Source of the DNA: Odobenus rosmarus divergens
Taxonomy: Eukaryota; Chordata; Mammalia; Carnivora; Odobenidae
Assembly (NCBI RefSeq): GCF_000321225.1
Contig: NW_004450662.1
Coordinates: 1,254,915-1,318,914, forward strand
Direction of reading: 5' to 3'
DNA length: 64,000 nucleotides
The position numbers were made by a program, and so were the translations under genes. Positions 53,466 to 63,889 of the stretch are shown here, piece after piece. Under the pieces are notes generated by a model. That model ran no database searches and was not told where the DNA came from. It worked only from the letters and a program-made list of their open reading frames with translations. Within the stretch, counting starts at the first letter, position 1. Every line of letters starts with the position of its first letter.

Positions 53466-54734
53466 AGGGAGGGAGGGAAAAGGCCAAATAAACAAAAAAG
53501 TAGATGGGTGATGAAAATCATGACAGTCTTTGGCCAATTGGCCATCTCAACAGATTCAAGCTCCTCTGCAAGACAAGATTGTGCGGCTGGTCTCGGGCCC
53601 AGCGGGAGGAGGGGTATCTATTTGGGGGGCACGGGCAGGAGCCCTGTGTTGGGGGACTGCAGGACCTATCCCTACTTCCTGGTCTTCTCTTCCCTTCAGC
53701 AGGCCTGGCCAATCCAGAGCTGCCAGCCCTTCAGGGCCAGGAGAGGTGACAGGCCCGGTGCCGCCCCCACCACGTGAGCGCCGCCCACCACGTGAGCGCC
53801 CTGATGTGTGGCTCCAGCCCATGTTCTTCCTTCCCATCATGTCTGTGGAGAGAAGGACAGGGAGGCGGGGCTCCGGTGGGGGCCATCTGCGGAGATTTCT
53901 ATACCTCCCTCTCCCCTCCCGTGTCCCTCTCTCCTTGGGCAAGGCCCCCTGCGCTCAGTGCACTTCAACACTTGGCCCTCGTGCTACCTCTCCCCATGAC
54001 CACGCCTTCCCTGGGCTCCAGGGTGGCTACCCCTCCCTAATTCATCAGGAACAAGGGCTCTCACCACAGGGGAGGAAGATATTTCTCTCTAAACCAGCTG
54101 CTACAGGATGAAGCCCCCACCTGCCTACCCCTCGGTACTCAATGTGAATTGTTTTAATCAAAGCACTAAGCTGAACAGGGAGCCCCAGTCTCCTCACCCT
54201 GGCTTGGGGGCTCAGCAGCTCTGGAAATCTGTAGAGGAGTCTCAAGATGACAACCTATCCAACGCAAAATGGATCCCCTTCTCAGAGTAGCCAGACCCCC
54301 TCCCCTGCTGGGTGGCCGGGAGTAGATGTGGAGAAGCGTGAGGTAGGTTCTTCGGCGTCTGAGCCAACAAAGAAAGTATCTCATGCTGGCCCCTACGCCT
54401 CACCCAGTCAGACCTTCAGTAAGCATTTAGTGAGACCCCTGCAGACTTGGCTGAGTGAGAGAGGCCTGCCCCGCACTTGGCCTTGTTTCCTTGGGCTGAC
54501 CTTCACCCTGGCCTTAAACTTTCCCAGAGCAGTTCCTGAGAAGCTCAATGAACTGCCCCAGACAGAACACAAAGCTCAGGGTAAATAAGTTTATCAAGGT
54601 TATGGTTCCAGGGGTACAAGTGAGCGTCACAGGTCGGAACCCAGCCCCAGTGCTTGAGGCCCAAAGCTAAGACGAAGCTTGCACACTGATCGTGCAGCCT
54701 CAGTCCCTCCTTTCTGCAAGGCAACTGTGACGGA
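53466..54734. other. Unannotated GC-rich stretch
   Basis: The highest local GC lies around 53580-53960, with some CpG. Long frames on both strands (53530-54111 plus, 53556-53942 minus) cover the same bases and show no domains. They do not support a gene. Confidence 0.4.
53762..53800. promoter_or_regulatory. Tandem repeat with two CACGTG E-boxes
   Basis: 'cgcccccaccacgtgagcgc' is followed at 18-bp spacing by 'cgcccaccacgtgagcgcc'. Each unit has a perfect CACGTG (53771-53776 and 53789-53794) next to GC-box-like CCGCCC. USF/MYC/MAX-type factors bind CACGTG. Activity here is inference. Confidence 0.45.
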
Positions 54735-54958
54735 ATGAAGAGATCAGAGGCACTGAAGGCAAAAGACCTGGATACTGGCCTCAATTCTGTCACTTACAAG
54801 CTGTGTGACCTCAGGCAAAGAGCTTGATCTCTCTGAGCCCATCCCTCATCTCTCTGTTGAGGCTGTTTTCTGAGGCTGGTTTGGATCAAATGAGATAATG
54901 TATGTAGACGTGCTCTGTAATCCACGAGGCACTTGACAAAGGCAAGTTTGCTATTATG
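54735..54958 (+). repeat. MIR SINE, near full length
   Basis: 'gcctcaattctgtcacttac', 'aagctgtgtgacctcaggca', 'ggatcaaatgagataatgta'. Clear sense MIR. Confidence 0.85.
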
Positions 54959-55544
54959 GCATCTGGGGCCCAGGACGAAAAGTACAGAGGGCCAGGGGCC
55001 AGGCCTGGGGAGAGGAGTTGGAAGGAGCGCTGCCTCCTGAATAACCCCACACACCAGAAGCTCCGTAACCCTAAAAAGCTCCAAGGGCAAAGGTCTCCCG
55101 GCTGGAGCCACCTCTGACAGCGCGCATACAATGAGCTCTTCTTCGGAGCAGCATCAAAAGGCAAACAGAAACGCTGCTGGGGTTGACCTCTTGGCCACCT
55201 CTCCTGGGGAAAGACTTTATTTTGTGAAGAGGGAGGGGAGCCATCCCTTATCTCGGTAAACAAACTCAGCCATTCCATTAGCTCCTGCCTGGTGTTGATC
55301 ATGCAACAGGAAAAGGCCACCGCCCCGCCGGGCTGCTTCTGAGACTTCGAGGGGAGAATCAAAGAGGCAGCCTTGGGTGACCTTGTTTCATCTCAGACAC
55401 TCCCAGGATCCCTTGTCTCCTAAAACTCCTGCTGGCCCATATGCACAGCTGTCTGGCCACGGTGTCCACTTTTAATGCAGAGTCCTTGGGGTGGGGGGGA
55501 CAGACGCCGAGGAAGGAGGGAGGGGCGTGGGAGGGAAAGCACCA
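54959..55544. other. Unannotated stretch
   Basis: A minus-strand frame of 158 codons (54886-55362) overlaps the antisense of the MIR at one end and has no recognised domain. Confidence 0.4.
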
Positions 55545-55600
55545 GCTTTTATTGGGCACCTACTGTGATCCAGGTTGGACGGGGGTAAAGAGCACAGACA
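55545..55600 (-). repeat. L2/MIR tail fragment
   Basis: 'agcttttattgggcacctac' and 'tgtgatccaggttggac' match the antisense tail. It is cut at the SINEC insertion. Confidence 0.45.
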
Positions 55601-55795
55601 GGGGCATCTGGGTGACTCAGTTGGTTAAGCATCTGCCTTTGGCTCAAGGTCATGATCCCGGGGTCCTGGGATAGAGTCCCATGTCGGGCTCCCTGCTCAG
55701 TGGGGAACCTGCTTCTCCCTCTCTCTCTGCTGCTCCCCCTGCTTGTGCTCTCCCTCTCTCTGTCAAAAAAATGAATAAAATCTTTTTTAAAAAGA
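55601..55795 (+). mobile_element. SINEC (tRNA-Lys-derived carnivore SINE)
   Basis: ggggcatctgggtgactcag head, 'tgcctttggctcaaggtcat', 'ccctgctcagtggggaacct', 'gaataaaatcttttttaaaa' tail. The flanks agagcacagaca and agagagcagacaaa are an imperfect duplication. Confidence 0.94.
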
Positions 55796-56195
55796 CAGAG
55801 AGCAGACAAAGGGAGCCGGCCCAGCGCTGAGGGGGAAGCTGTGGGCCACTCGCTGGGTACGCTTTGCTCGCCATTCTTTCCTCCGGATTCTGCCATCTCT
55901 AGTCAGCACCTGGAGGGGGCCTCCGTTTTAGAAGATGGGTCACATTTGGCCGGGAGGTGGGCATAAGGGAACAGGACTCCACAAAGGGAGCGCAGCAGGG
56001 GAAGTGGTGATTTGGGGATTAGCAGGAGGCGGATAAAAGGGCAAACAGGTGGGAGGCCCCATGGCTTCGCGGGTGACAAAGACAGGACATGCACCGGCGG
56101 CCCAGGCCAGGTGGGGAGGCAGGGAACATGCCAGGTTCCGTTAGGTGCCACGGGGAGAGGGACTGACTGGTGAAAGAGAAGGCTTCTCTTTACAG
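55796..56195. other. Unannotated stretch
   Basis: Nothing recognised. Confidence 0.4.
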
Positions 56196-56640
56196 CCATC
56201 TATCTCCCATAATTAGCCATTTAGGAAGAAAATAGCCTTCAAATTCAAAGGTAAATTGACTTACATTGGGATAATAATGTTTGATTGAGCACAGGAAGTT
56301 CATCTTTAGAGTATGAGAGCAAACAAATTGCTTTTCTTCCCCGGTGCTGGGGAAGAAACAAGATGAGATTGCAGGTGCTCCCGGAGCTGTGTTCCCATGG
56401 CCTCGGGGCATTAGCAGGCTCGGGGGCTCAGCCACCAAAATGAAGGTGGGCTCAGCTCAGTCCCTGCCAGTTGATTCCTGAACCTTGTTTTAGAGAGTTT
56501 TTAAATTATCCTGCATCCCATCGATGCAGCAATCAGTTATTATTGTCAACAAGAGCATGAAGAGACATAAATTCCCTCCCTTAGATAGAGACTGGTTCAT
56601 AAATACATTTCTTTACTGCTTCCTAGATTGGAGAAATTGC
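56196..56640. promoter_or_regulatory. Candidate conserved regulatory element
   Basis: A repeat-free block that is AT-rich in otherwise GC-rich surroundings. It has 'ccataattagccatttagg', 'gggataataatgtttgattg', a hairpin ctgcatc...gatgcag (56511-56529, 5-base loop) and 'cagttattattgtcaacaag'. Homeodomain and SOX-like cores are dense. Conservation untested. Confidence 0.35.
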
Positions 56641-56658
56641 TCTGCTTTGGCTTCCTGG

Positions 56659-56690
56659 AATGTGGGGGTGGGGGTGGGGGGGCAGAGGGG
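56659..56690 (+). repeat. G-rich tract with quadruplex motif
   Basis: 'gtgggggtgggggtgggggg' then 'gcagagggg': four or more G-runs of at least four with single-base loops. Confidence 0.75.
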
Positions 56691-57180
56691 CTTAGATTTT
56701 GCTTCTGATTAAGGTTGTGAAATCCTGGATGATTTCCTCTAGAAAGCACTGCATTCTGAGCTTCCTGGACTAGGGGGCCAGGTGAGGGGAGGGAGAGTGG
56801 AGAGAGAACACACAAATAATTAAAATATAACGTGATATGTGCTGTGATAGAAATATGAACAGATGTGAGACTCAGATAGGAAACAGTAACTCTCACCGGA
56901 GAAGTCAGGTAATTCTTTTTCAGAGGAGGAAAGTTTGAGTCAAGCTTTGAAAGGTAAAGTACAGAAGTGAATTAGCAGAGATGCGCAAAGACCCCCATGG
57001 CCTCCTTGGTCGAGCCCCTTCTGGCACTTTGGGTTCTGACAGAAATTCAAACTTTAGGCTACTAAGAGAAACCAAGAATCACCTCAATAGAGCTTTATCT
57101 CAGCTATGCCTTTCTTCCATTTATTCTGATAATGTATTTTTGGAATAGGGGTGAAGAGACTCAGGCAGTCATAGATTTGA
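56691..57180. other. Unannotated stretch
   Basis: Part of 56798-56960 ('caaataattaaaatataacg', 'gaggaaagtttgagtcaagc') has an antisense L2-like feel but is too diverged to call. Confidence 0.35.
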
Positions 57181-57221
57181 GCGCGCATGTGTGTGTGAGC
57201 GTGCGTGCGCATGTGCGCACA
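57181..57221. repeat. Alternating purine-pyrimidine tract (Z-DNA-prone)
   Basis: gcgcgcatgtgtgtgtg (57181-57197) and gcgtgcgtgcgcatgtgcgc (from 57199) are each strictly alternating, with one break between them. The second contains the palindrome tgcgcatgtgcgca apart from its central mismatch. Confidence 0.75.
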
Positions 57222-57324
57222 AATGCACCACCTAGGTGGCTCACAGATGTGGAAGGTTTAAGTCCTTGAGTCTGAATATAAAGGAGCAAATCAAAGTCAG
57301 ACTTTTTTAAAGCTAAGAAGGACC

Positions 57325-57930
57325 TGTATTAGTTATCTACTGCTGTGTAACAAATTCCCCCAAAATTAGCAGCTTAAGACAATACACATTTATTAGCTCA
57401 AAATCCCTGTGGGTCAGGAATCTGGGCATGGCTCAGCTGTGCCCTCAGCTTCAATATCAGTCACTCTGAAGGCAGCAGGCTAGGTGCTATAGTCATCTCA
57501 AGGCTCACCTAGGGGGAGGGTCTGCTTCAGAGCTCCCACACAGGGTGGTTGGCTGGATTCAGTTCCTTGCAGGCTGTTGGACTGAGTGCCTCAGTTTCTC
57601 ACTGAATGTTGGCCAAAAGCCACCCCCCTCCCCGTTCTTGCCACATGGGTCTCTCCAACATGGCAACCTCCTTCTTCAAAGTAGGCAGCCCAGAGGACAG
57701 GAGAAAGAGTGTGGGGGTGTCAACAAGACAGAATTCAGAAGTCACAGTCTTTTGTAACTTAATTCCAGATGTAACATCTCATCGTTCGGGCTGTATTCTA
57801 TTCACTAGAAACAAGCCACGAGGTCCAGCCCACACTCCAGGGAGGGGAGTGTACACACACACACACACACACCCCCACACACACACGTTTGAAAACCAGA
57901 AGAGAGATCACAGGAAGCTGCCTACCACCA
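57325..57930 (-). mobile_element. MLT1-like ERVL-MaLR solo LTR
   Basis: The plus strand begins tgtattagttatctactgct and ends gctgcctaccacca, the antisense of an MLT1-type LTR. Landmarks between are 'gggtcaggaatctgggcatg', 'ggctgttggactgagtgcct' and 'gtattctattcactagaaac'. Flanking 'gacc' on both sides may be the remains of the 5-bp target duplication. Non-coding, with no internal provirus. Confidence 0.75.
57853..57887. repeat. (CA)n microsatellite inside the LTR
   Basis: (CA)n interrupted once by a C-run, expanded within the MLT1-like LTR. Confidence 0.9.
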
Positions 57931-58961
57931 GACCTTGGCCATCAATCAATTCGAATTTCCTGAAGGTAGACTAAGACAGTGGGAACCCAGCTGAGACCCA
58001 AAGCCAGACACAGCTCAGGCTCTCTCCCAGAGCCCCCTTTCAACCACAGAGAAGGGTGGTCAGTGGGGCCACTAGAGCCAGGGTGGGGGTGGGGGAAGGT
58101 TCCTGGAGAAGCAGATCCAGAGCTTATCTACGCAACAGCTGTCTGCAGGTCCCTTGCAGAGGCTCATGATGACCCCCAGACTCCTCGCTGGGCATGACAG
58201 GCCCCTGGAGGTTCTCATTTGAAGGAAAAGCCGAGTGGGCCCCAGTTTCTCTGCAGGCGCCTGTGTGCCTGACCCAGCCCCAGCCAGATGCCAGTAGAGA
58301 AATGGCAAAGCAGAGAGCCCCCAGGAGGGTCAGGGGAACAAACAGGCCAAGAAGAGTGGTCACCTCTCTCCACTTCAAGAGTTAAAGGCAACAGAAAAGA
58401 AGAAAAGAGTCAGGGGCTGAAATCGCAGGCACAGCCAGAAGCATGCCTGCCTCAGGGGGAGTCCATTAGGGGCCAAGACAGTGTTGGGAACAACACAGCT
58501 GAGGCAGCGGAAGCAGCCAAAAATCCCCTGGAAACAGGGTGCCCAGACTCCTGCTTTCGGACGTCTTCACAGATTAATAAGGCTTTTGAGGATTTCCAGA
58601 AATGTTTCTATGAGTCAGAGCCTAAGAGGGGCCAACATAGGGCTCTTTGAAGCCTTCTTTTCAGCAGCTTGAAACAGCGGTCTCTGCACCCAGCAAGGAG
58701 GGGCGAGGCCCGGGAGAGCCAGGGAAAGCTATTGTGTCTCTAGAAAATGGGAGCCCACAAGGGGACTTTCTAACAGCCCCGAGCAAGCCATTGAAGTTGG
58801 AAGGCAGGCACATGCCTTAGTCCAGGAACAATTATCCAGCCCATCAATAGCAGGGAGACAGCCACAGCTCGGATACAAAAACTACCCGATCTGCAGACTG
58901 AGGTGGAGGGCATTCTCAGAAGTGAGGAGGCCCTAAAAGTCAGAGATAACGTTTAAGAGGC
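57931..58961. other. Unannotated stretch with one weak exon candidate
   Basis: On the minus strand, a pyrimidine-rich tract and AG (58373-58411) precede a frame at 58372-58124 that would encode a hydrophobic segment (LLGLFVPLTLLGALCFAISL) and then stop at TAA. There is no ATG before the in-frame stop upstream and I recognise no family. It is listed here and not as a CDS, because nothing else supports it. A G-rich patch lies at 58080-58098. Confidence 0.3.
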
Positions 58962-59062
58962 AAAACAAGAATTATTATTCCCGTTGTGGAGGGAAGGAAA
59001 CCAAAGCTCAAAGACATTTAATGACTTACCCAAAGTTTCTCAGCAATAAATGGTAGAGTGGG
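58962..59062 (-). repeat. MIR fragment
   Basis: 'agaattattattcccgttgt', 'gaaaccaaagctcaaagaca' and 'ttacccaaagtttctcagca' give the antisense MIR core. Confidence 0.75.
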
Positions 59063-59079
59063 TGGTCATTCTGTAACAG

Positions 59080-59450
59080 TTTGGTGTTCACTTGTTAGCA
59101 GCAGACATCCAGAGTACCAGCGGTGTAAACAAGCAAGGGGTTAGTTAACTCTTTCTCTCGCATAACACGAAGTCTAGAGGTAGGCAGGCAGCCCATCCTG
59201 AACACTGGCTTCCATGCTCGGGCAGTACCACAGGTCGTAAAAGGGCTGCCGAAGCCCCCAAGGCATCAGCTCCACATTTCAGGCGGGAAGAAGAGGAAAG
59301 AGGTCACAGCAGTGCACCCTCCAGGGGAATCTACCATCTTTAAAGAAGCCCACCCAGTGGTTTCTGGTTGTATCTCAGTAGCCACCTTTCGCTTTTCAAG
59401 GGAGACTAGGAATTTATATTTTGTTAGCTTAGTTACATTCCCACCTCGAC
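59080..59450. repeat. Ancient interspersed repeat, family not assigned
   Basis: 'taacacgaagtctagaggta', 'ggcatcagctccacatttca', 'ggcgggaagaagaggaaaga', 'gaagcccacccagtggtttc' and 'caagggagactaggaattta' follow in order a mammal-wide repeat that I recognise but cannot name. Diverged. Confidence 0.5.
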
Positions 59451-61264
59451 AATATAAGGATTCTGATGGTAAATAAATGGGAGAATGTATATTATGTAGG
59501 CAAACAGTACTTTTTGACACAAGACTCAAATTTCCTGAATTTAAACCCAAAGTCTTCCCACTCTCTAGACTGCCTATGGTAAGCATGGACAGTAGTTGTC
59601 CACTACCCTGTGCCCTGGCCTAACACTGAGTCACTGGCCACCCTGAATTATCCAGCATCCAGGGGGCCCCGCCCCCCAAGCATCGGTGCCGAGCCAAGGG
59701 CCCCAGGAAAACATTATTGTGTCTGCTCCACCTTGAGTCCCGTTTGCTACCGGCCGGCCCAAATCGCGTCTCTGGCAGGTTCTGCCTGCTCAGCTTGAAT
59801 AAGCACTGAGTGTACTTCTCTTGGGGCTTCGTAGAACCAGCCATGGGTCTTTGCTTTTATTGTAGGATCATGATGGGATGTTGAAGGGGAATTCAGTGGC
59901 TGTTGTGCTCCATTCTAGACACAACAGTGTTTCCCAGGGATACAGTGTTGGTCACGTTATATTAAAAAAAAAAGGTGCATGCAGGACTCGGGGCACTGGA
60001 AGCGCAGCCAGTTACATACTTGTGTTAATACCCCAGAGATCAGAAACAAGTGGCCACATTCTGCCCCACTGGTACCAACTTTTATTCCACGTCGGGGAAC
60101 ACAAGGGTCCCATTTTCCACTGGTATGGCAAACAACCCTGAAACCAGTCACGGGGGGAGGTCCTTGAGACAGCAGAGTGGGGCCACTTGCCCTTTGAGAC
60201 CAAAATAGTTTGGAGCTCCAAATGGAAACTGTGAAGCTGATGGCAGAGCAATGTGACAGGGCCATCCTTTCTACCAGCTTCTTGTTGCCCCATTTCCAGA
60301 TTTCTTCCTGTGACATTTCAAGTTACAAGGCTCCCATCTCAGAACTTTGACTTTGAATGTCTTTTCATATTGGCCTTAAAGAAGATGGTGTCATCAGTGA
60401 CCTTTTTAAAAGACCACGGGGGCTTAATTAAAAACTAAACTTGGCCACTTAATGCAGACGATCCTGTCGAGTCCTCGGCACCAAAGTGAACTCAGGCTTG
60501 TCAGCTTGCAGCAAGCAGGCTGTTGGCACTGCCCTGTGGTGTCCCGGCACTGTGGAGCCGCAGAGCGCTGGGCAGGTGCTGGCCCAGGCCTCGGGACCAC
60601 CGATGCAAGACAGGGGCCCGGCCATGAAAGCCCAGGAGCTCTGCGGAGAGTGGAGGAGCCCATCTGGGAGACCGAGGCATCTGTGCAGGGAAGGCCCTCC
60701 AAGGAAGAGAATGGGGACCACATGGGTTCCTGGTGATGGCCAGTCTAGAGCAAGGGAATTTCTCCTATGCCCTAGCTTCCCTCTGAGTGACTCAGTGGAG
60801 GGACCGGGGCCCACGTAATGACCCCATCCTGCTCCTTCCTCCTGTTTTAAAGATCCTCGTCATTGGTACATGTCTTCTGGGTCCTGGGTGCTACACGCAG
60901 GCTCTGCCTCTCTCTCCTGGCTCCCATCACCAGAGGTCGTCAAACTCATCCGGAAGACCAAACCGGAGGGTTGTTTCTGTTCTTTATCAGTGGTGGCTTT
61001 TAGTACCCCTTCTCAAAAGGGGAAAGCAGGGCTCAAGGTGCAGAGGTTAGCTGTGAAGAGTTTCGTGCTCCCCACCTCGGGTCCCTGGAGCCCATCTGGA
61101 GAGGTACCTGATTCCAGTTCCTTTGTCTGCCCAAAGTGGGCGTTCACCCCTTCTGGGCCCCTCTTCTCTGCTCAAGTGGGTTAAGAGCCCCTGAAAGAGA
61201 AGAAGAGGTTGATGAAGTAGATCCTGAGTGCTCTCCAGCCAGCTGTCAGCCCAAGGACCTTGTC
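59451..61264. other. Unannotated stretch
   Basis: No gene supported. Frames at 60424-60818 on both strands overlap completely and reflect GC composition. Confidence 0.4.
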
Positions 61265-61292
61265 ACCATCCCCACCCCCACCCCCGCCCCAG
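61265..61292 (-). repeat. C-rich tract, quadruplex motif on the minus strand
   Basis: 'ccatccccacccccaccccc' then 'gcccc': at least four C-runs of four or more with one-base spacers. Confidence 0.75.
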
Positions 61293-61636
61293 CTACAGAG
61301 AAATGATGCCCCCCGTCGCTGAGGGGAGCTCTGCGTCCACGGTCATTGCCGGCTTGGGAAGGGGGCCGCGTTCATGACAACCAGGAAGACCCCAGTGGGC
61401 CCAAGGTCCGGGCAGCTGCAAAGTGGCTTTCGCCAGGAAGTACCACTGGCACCGAGGACTGAGAAATGCATGACAGGAGGCTTGCAGAAAACACCAAGCG
61501 ACTCCTAAACACAAGTTCCTTCTCTATGTCCTCGGAATTTTGTATATCTGTAGGATAGTGCCTTTCTCTGTGTTCTTGAATAGGACCCACGGCCAGACAG
61601 AGAAGGGAATTGGCCAGGAGTGTGCATTAGAAATCA

Positions 61637-61765
61637 GAGAATTTTAGAGTTGGCAGAGGTCTTAGAGTTTCTACTGCTGTGTCTTTGTACCCTTGAAGGT
61701 CCCGCTCATCAGGCCTCTGAGGCTCAGAGGGTTAAGTGACTGGCCTGGTGGATCCAGCAGTGGTT
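61637..61765. repeat. MIR3-like ancient SINE fragment
   Basis: 'aatcagagaattttagagtt', 'ggcagaggtcttagagtttc' and 'ctgaggctcagagggttaag' resemble an old mammalian SINE with the 'ttagagctggaagg' signature. Family uncertain. Confidence 0.45.
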
Positions 61766-63510
61766 AGCCACCCTGCCTGGGACGAAAGGAGTTGCTCCCC
61801 ACCCCGCCCCCAAACCAAGCCCTGCCCTTCACGGCCCTCCTGGATTTCCACCAGGTCCTCCATCCTTCCCGACCCACGCTTCTGCCTTCCTCCGTCTGCA
61901 GGTAAATGAGTCCCGCGTCCTCCAGCAGACGGGCATTACACAGGCCCCGTGACCAGTGTGGGGGGGGTGAGGTCTTGAGAGTGGGAAGGAGGGAGCCAAA
62001 TGATCTGCTTTCTCTTCTCCATTCAGGCAGAAAGGAGGGGGGAGGAGGCTCCGCCAATGCAAAGTAGCCTCCACCTCGTCTTGTGGTTTGTCAGTCAGTC
62101 GGCAAACATCCACCCATCCAGGGAGCCCCGCTGAGCAAAGCACCAGCCTGGCCTGGCCCCCTGTGGGGGAGGACTGTCAGATCGCATTGCCTGATGCACT
62201 GAGTTCCATGGCAGCTATCAGTGGGTTAACGTGCAGAGTTTCCTGGAGAGGTGGTAGGAGAAGGCGGACTTCCCAGCTTTGGGGGCAAGGGGAGGGGGCT
62301 TACAAGTCCTCTTGAGAATCTGCTGCAAGCTCTGACGGATCTGAACATCCTCCTTCCTTAGACGTTACGTGCATATTCACTCTAGTTTAGGGAACTGCAC
62401 GCCACCCTACTATGCGCACACCACCCCATGAGGACACTGTTCTAGATTGTCCCGCACATGCAGGGCAGGGTGGCCCCGAGGAAACCGCCAGCAGCAGGCC
62501 AGCGAGTCGGCCGATCAGTCAGCGGGGAGTGGGGCCAGGAGGGTGTTCCATCACTGACCCCGAACCCAGAGAGAATGCAGCACGCTGGCCAGTGCGGGCC
62601 TGCCTGCCCCGTCCACTTAGCACGCTGCCCTGGGCCCGCAGTGAGCAGGGAGGAACGAGGCTGGGGGCTGGGGACCGGATGACAAGCCTGCTTGCCGCTG
62701 TCAAGCCAGAGAGAGCTAGTGTCGTGGAAATGTGGCACCCCTGCAGCCTCCCGATAACAGTGCTAAATAAAGGTAATTTTCAAGTTCCCAGTTAACAATG
62801 GCTGAGCGCGCAAGCGGTGACCGAAGAGTCAGTCAATTACTGGGCGAGCTGTCGGGGCACTGCTCTAAGAGCCACCTGGCCCGTGGTCTGCGTCCACACA
62901 AGGATGGCCTGCAGAAAACAGCGTCTTGGCTCCATGGGAAACCAAAGCCACATTTGTTTCTCCAAAGCCTGGGCGTTTTTTTCTTATTAAAGAACCATTC
63001 AGATAAGCCACGTGTCTGCAGAAAGGGTACGCTCCCTGGGCTTCTGGCTGAGAAGCTTTTTGTCCAAAGGGGCCCTACCCAGTGCCTCCTCCCCTCTAGC
63101 CCCTCCCAGCCCCAACCTGCCCCAGGCCTCCCTGCCCTCAGCTTCCCTGAAACAGGCCTCTCCCCCTGAGCTGAGATTCTCTTTCTTCCTGCCCCCTTCT
63201 CTTGTGGCCTCACCCGCTCCGTACAGTAGCTTTCCCTTCCCAGAGCACACACAGCCTAACCTGGGACTGGTTCCAAACTCACTTCCTCCCCAAGGCCTCC
63301 CCAAGTGGCTCTGCTGGGCCCATTCCCCTGGCTTTCTTGGCCCTGACCCGAACAGAAGGACTATTTGCAGCCACTCACTTGTGCAGGAGGCTTATAGGAG
63401 GTACTGTGTTTTCTTTGCCATGGTCCTTTTTATCGATGTGGTCTGTCCTCCCCAGTGGACCAGACCCCTCAAGGACACTGCCTCCTCTAGACCCCTCTCT
63501 TCTGTGGGAG
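61766..63510. other. Unannotated GC-rich stretch
   Basis: 62440-62900 has an above-average number of CpG dinucleotides and may be the edge or relic of a CpG-rich element, but I see no promoter motif set. Many frames on both strands overlap (for example 62833-63252 minus and 62798-63524 plus) and none is recognisable. Confidence 0.4.
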
Positions 63511-63712
63511 GCTATGTGCTGTAGGAGAAAGAGCTTGAGCTTGGGAATCAGTTGAAATTGTCAAATCTTGACTACCCCCCAACACACCTCCTAACTGTGT
63601 GACTTTGGACTTCGCTCATCCATGTAAAGGAAATGAGGTTTACAATAACCATTAGAAAAATACCTACAACAGAGCCTGAGACATCACAGGCAGCCAATAC
63701 ACTTAAGTCCCC
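63511..63712 (+). repeat. MIR SINE, near full length
   Basis: 'gctgtaggagaaagagcttg', 'ctcctaactgtgtgactttg', 'catgtaaaggaaatgaggtt' and 'aacagagcctgagacatcac' follow sense MIR. Confidence 0.82.
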
Positions 63713-63889
63713 ATCCGAGGGGCCCAGCGGAAGGTTCCGGAATTTTATTTCATGGCCCACTGGGGGCTGTGAACAAGCCCTTAGCTCTATCTCAGAGACT
63801 CATCAATGAAGAATTCAATGGCAAGGAGCCCCCAGCCCAAGCACTTGCAGGCCCCCAGAATGTCAGGGCCCTGAGCAGCCCAGCAAGAG
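63713..63889. other. Unannotated stretch
   Basis: Nothing recognised. Confidence 0.4.

Noticed and set aside
53530..54111. 193-codon open frame
   Set aside because: GC-rich composition keeps all frames open here. A 128-codon frame runs antisense through it. No known domain.
54886..55362. 158-codon minus-strand open frame
   Set aside because: It extends into the antisense of a MIR and shows no recognisable motif.
62440..62900. CpG-richer patch as a CpG-island promoter
   Set aside because: CpG density is only moderately raised by eye, and there is no associated first exon or promoter motif cluster that I can support.
63012..63524. 170-codon plus-strand frame, proline/serine-rich
   Set aside because: Overlaps other frames on both strands and ends in the MIR at 63511. 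The composition explains it.
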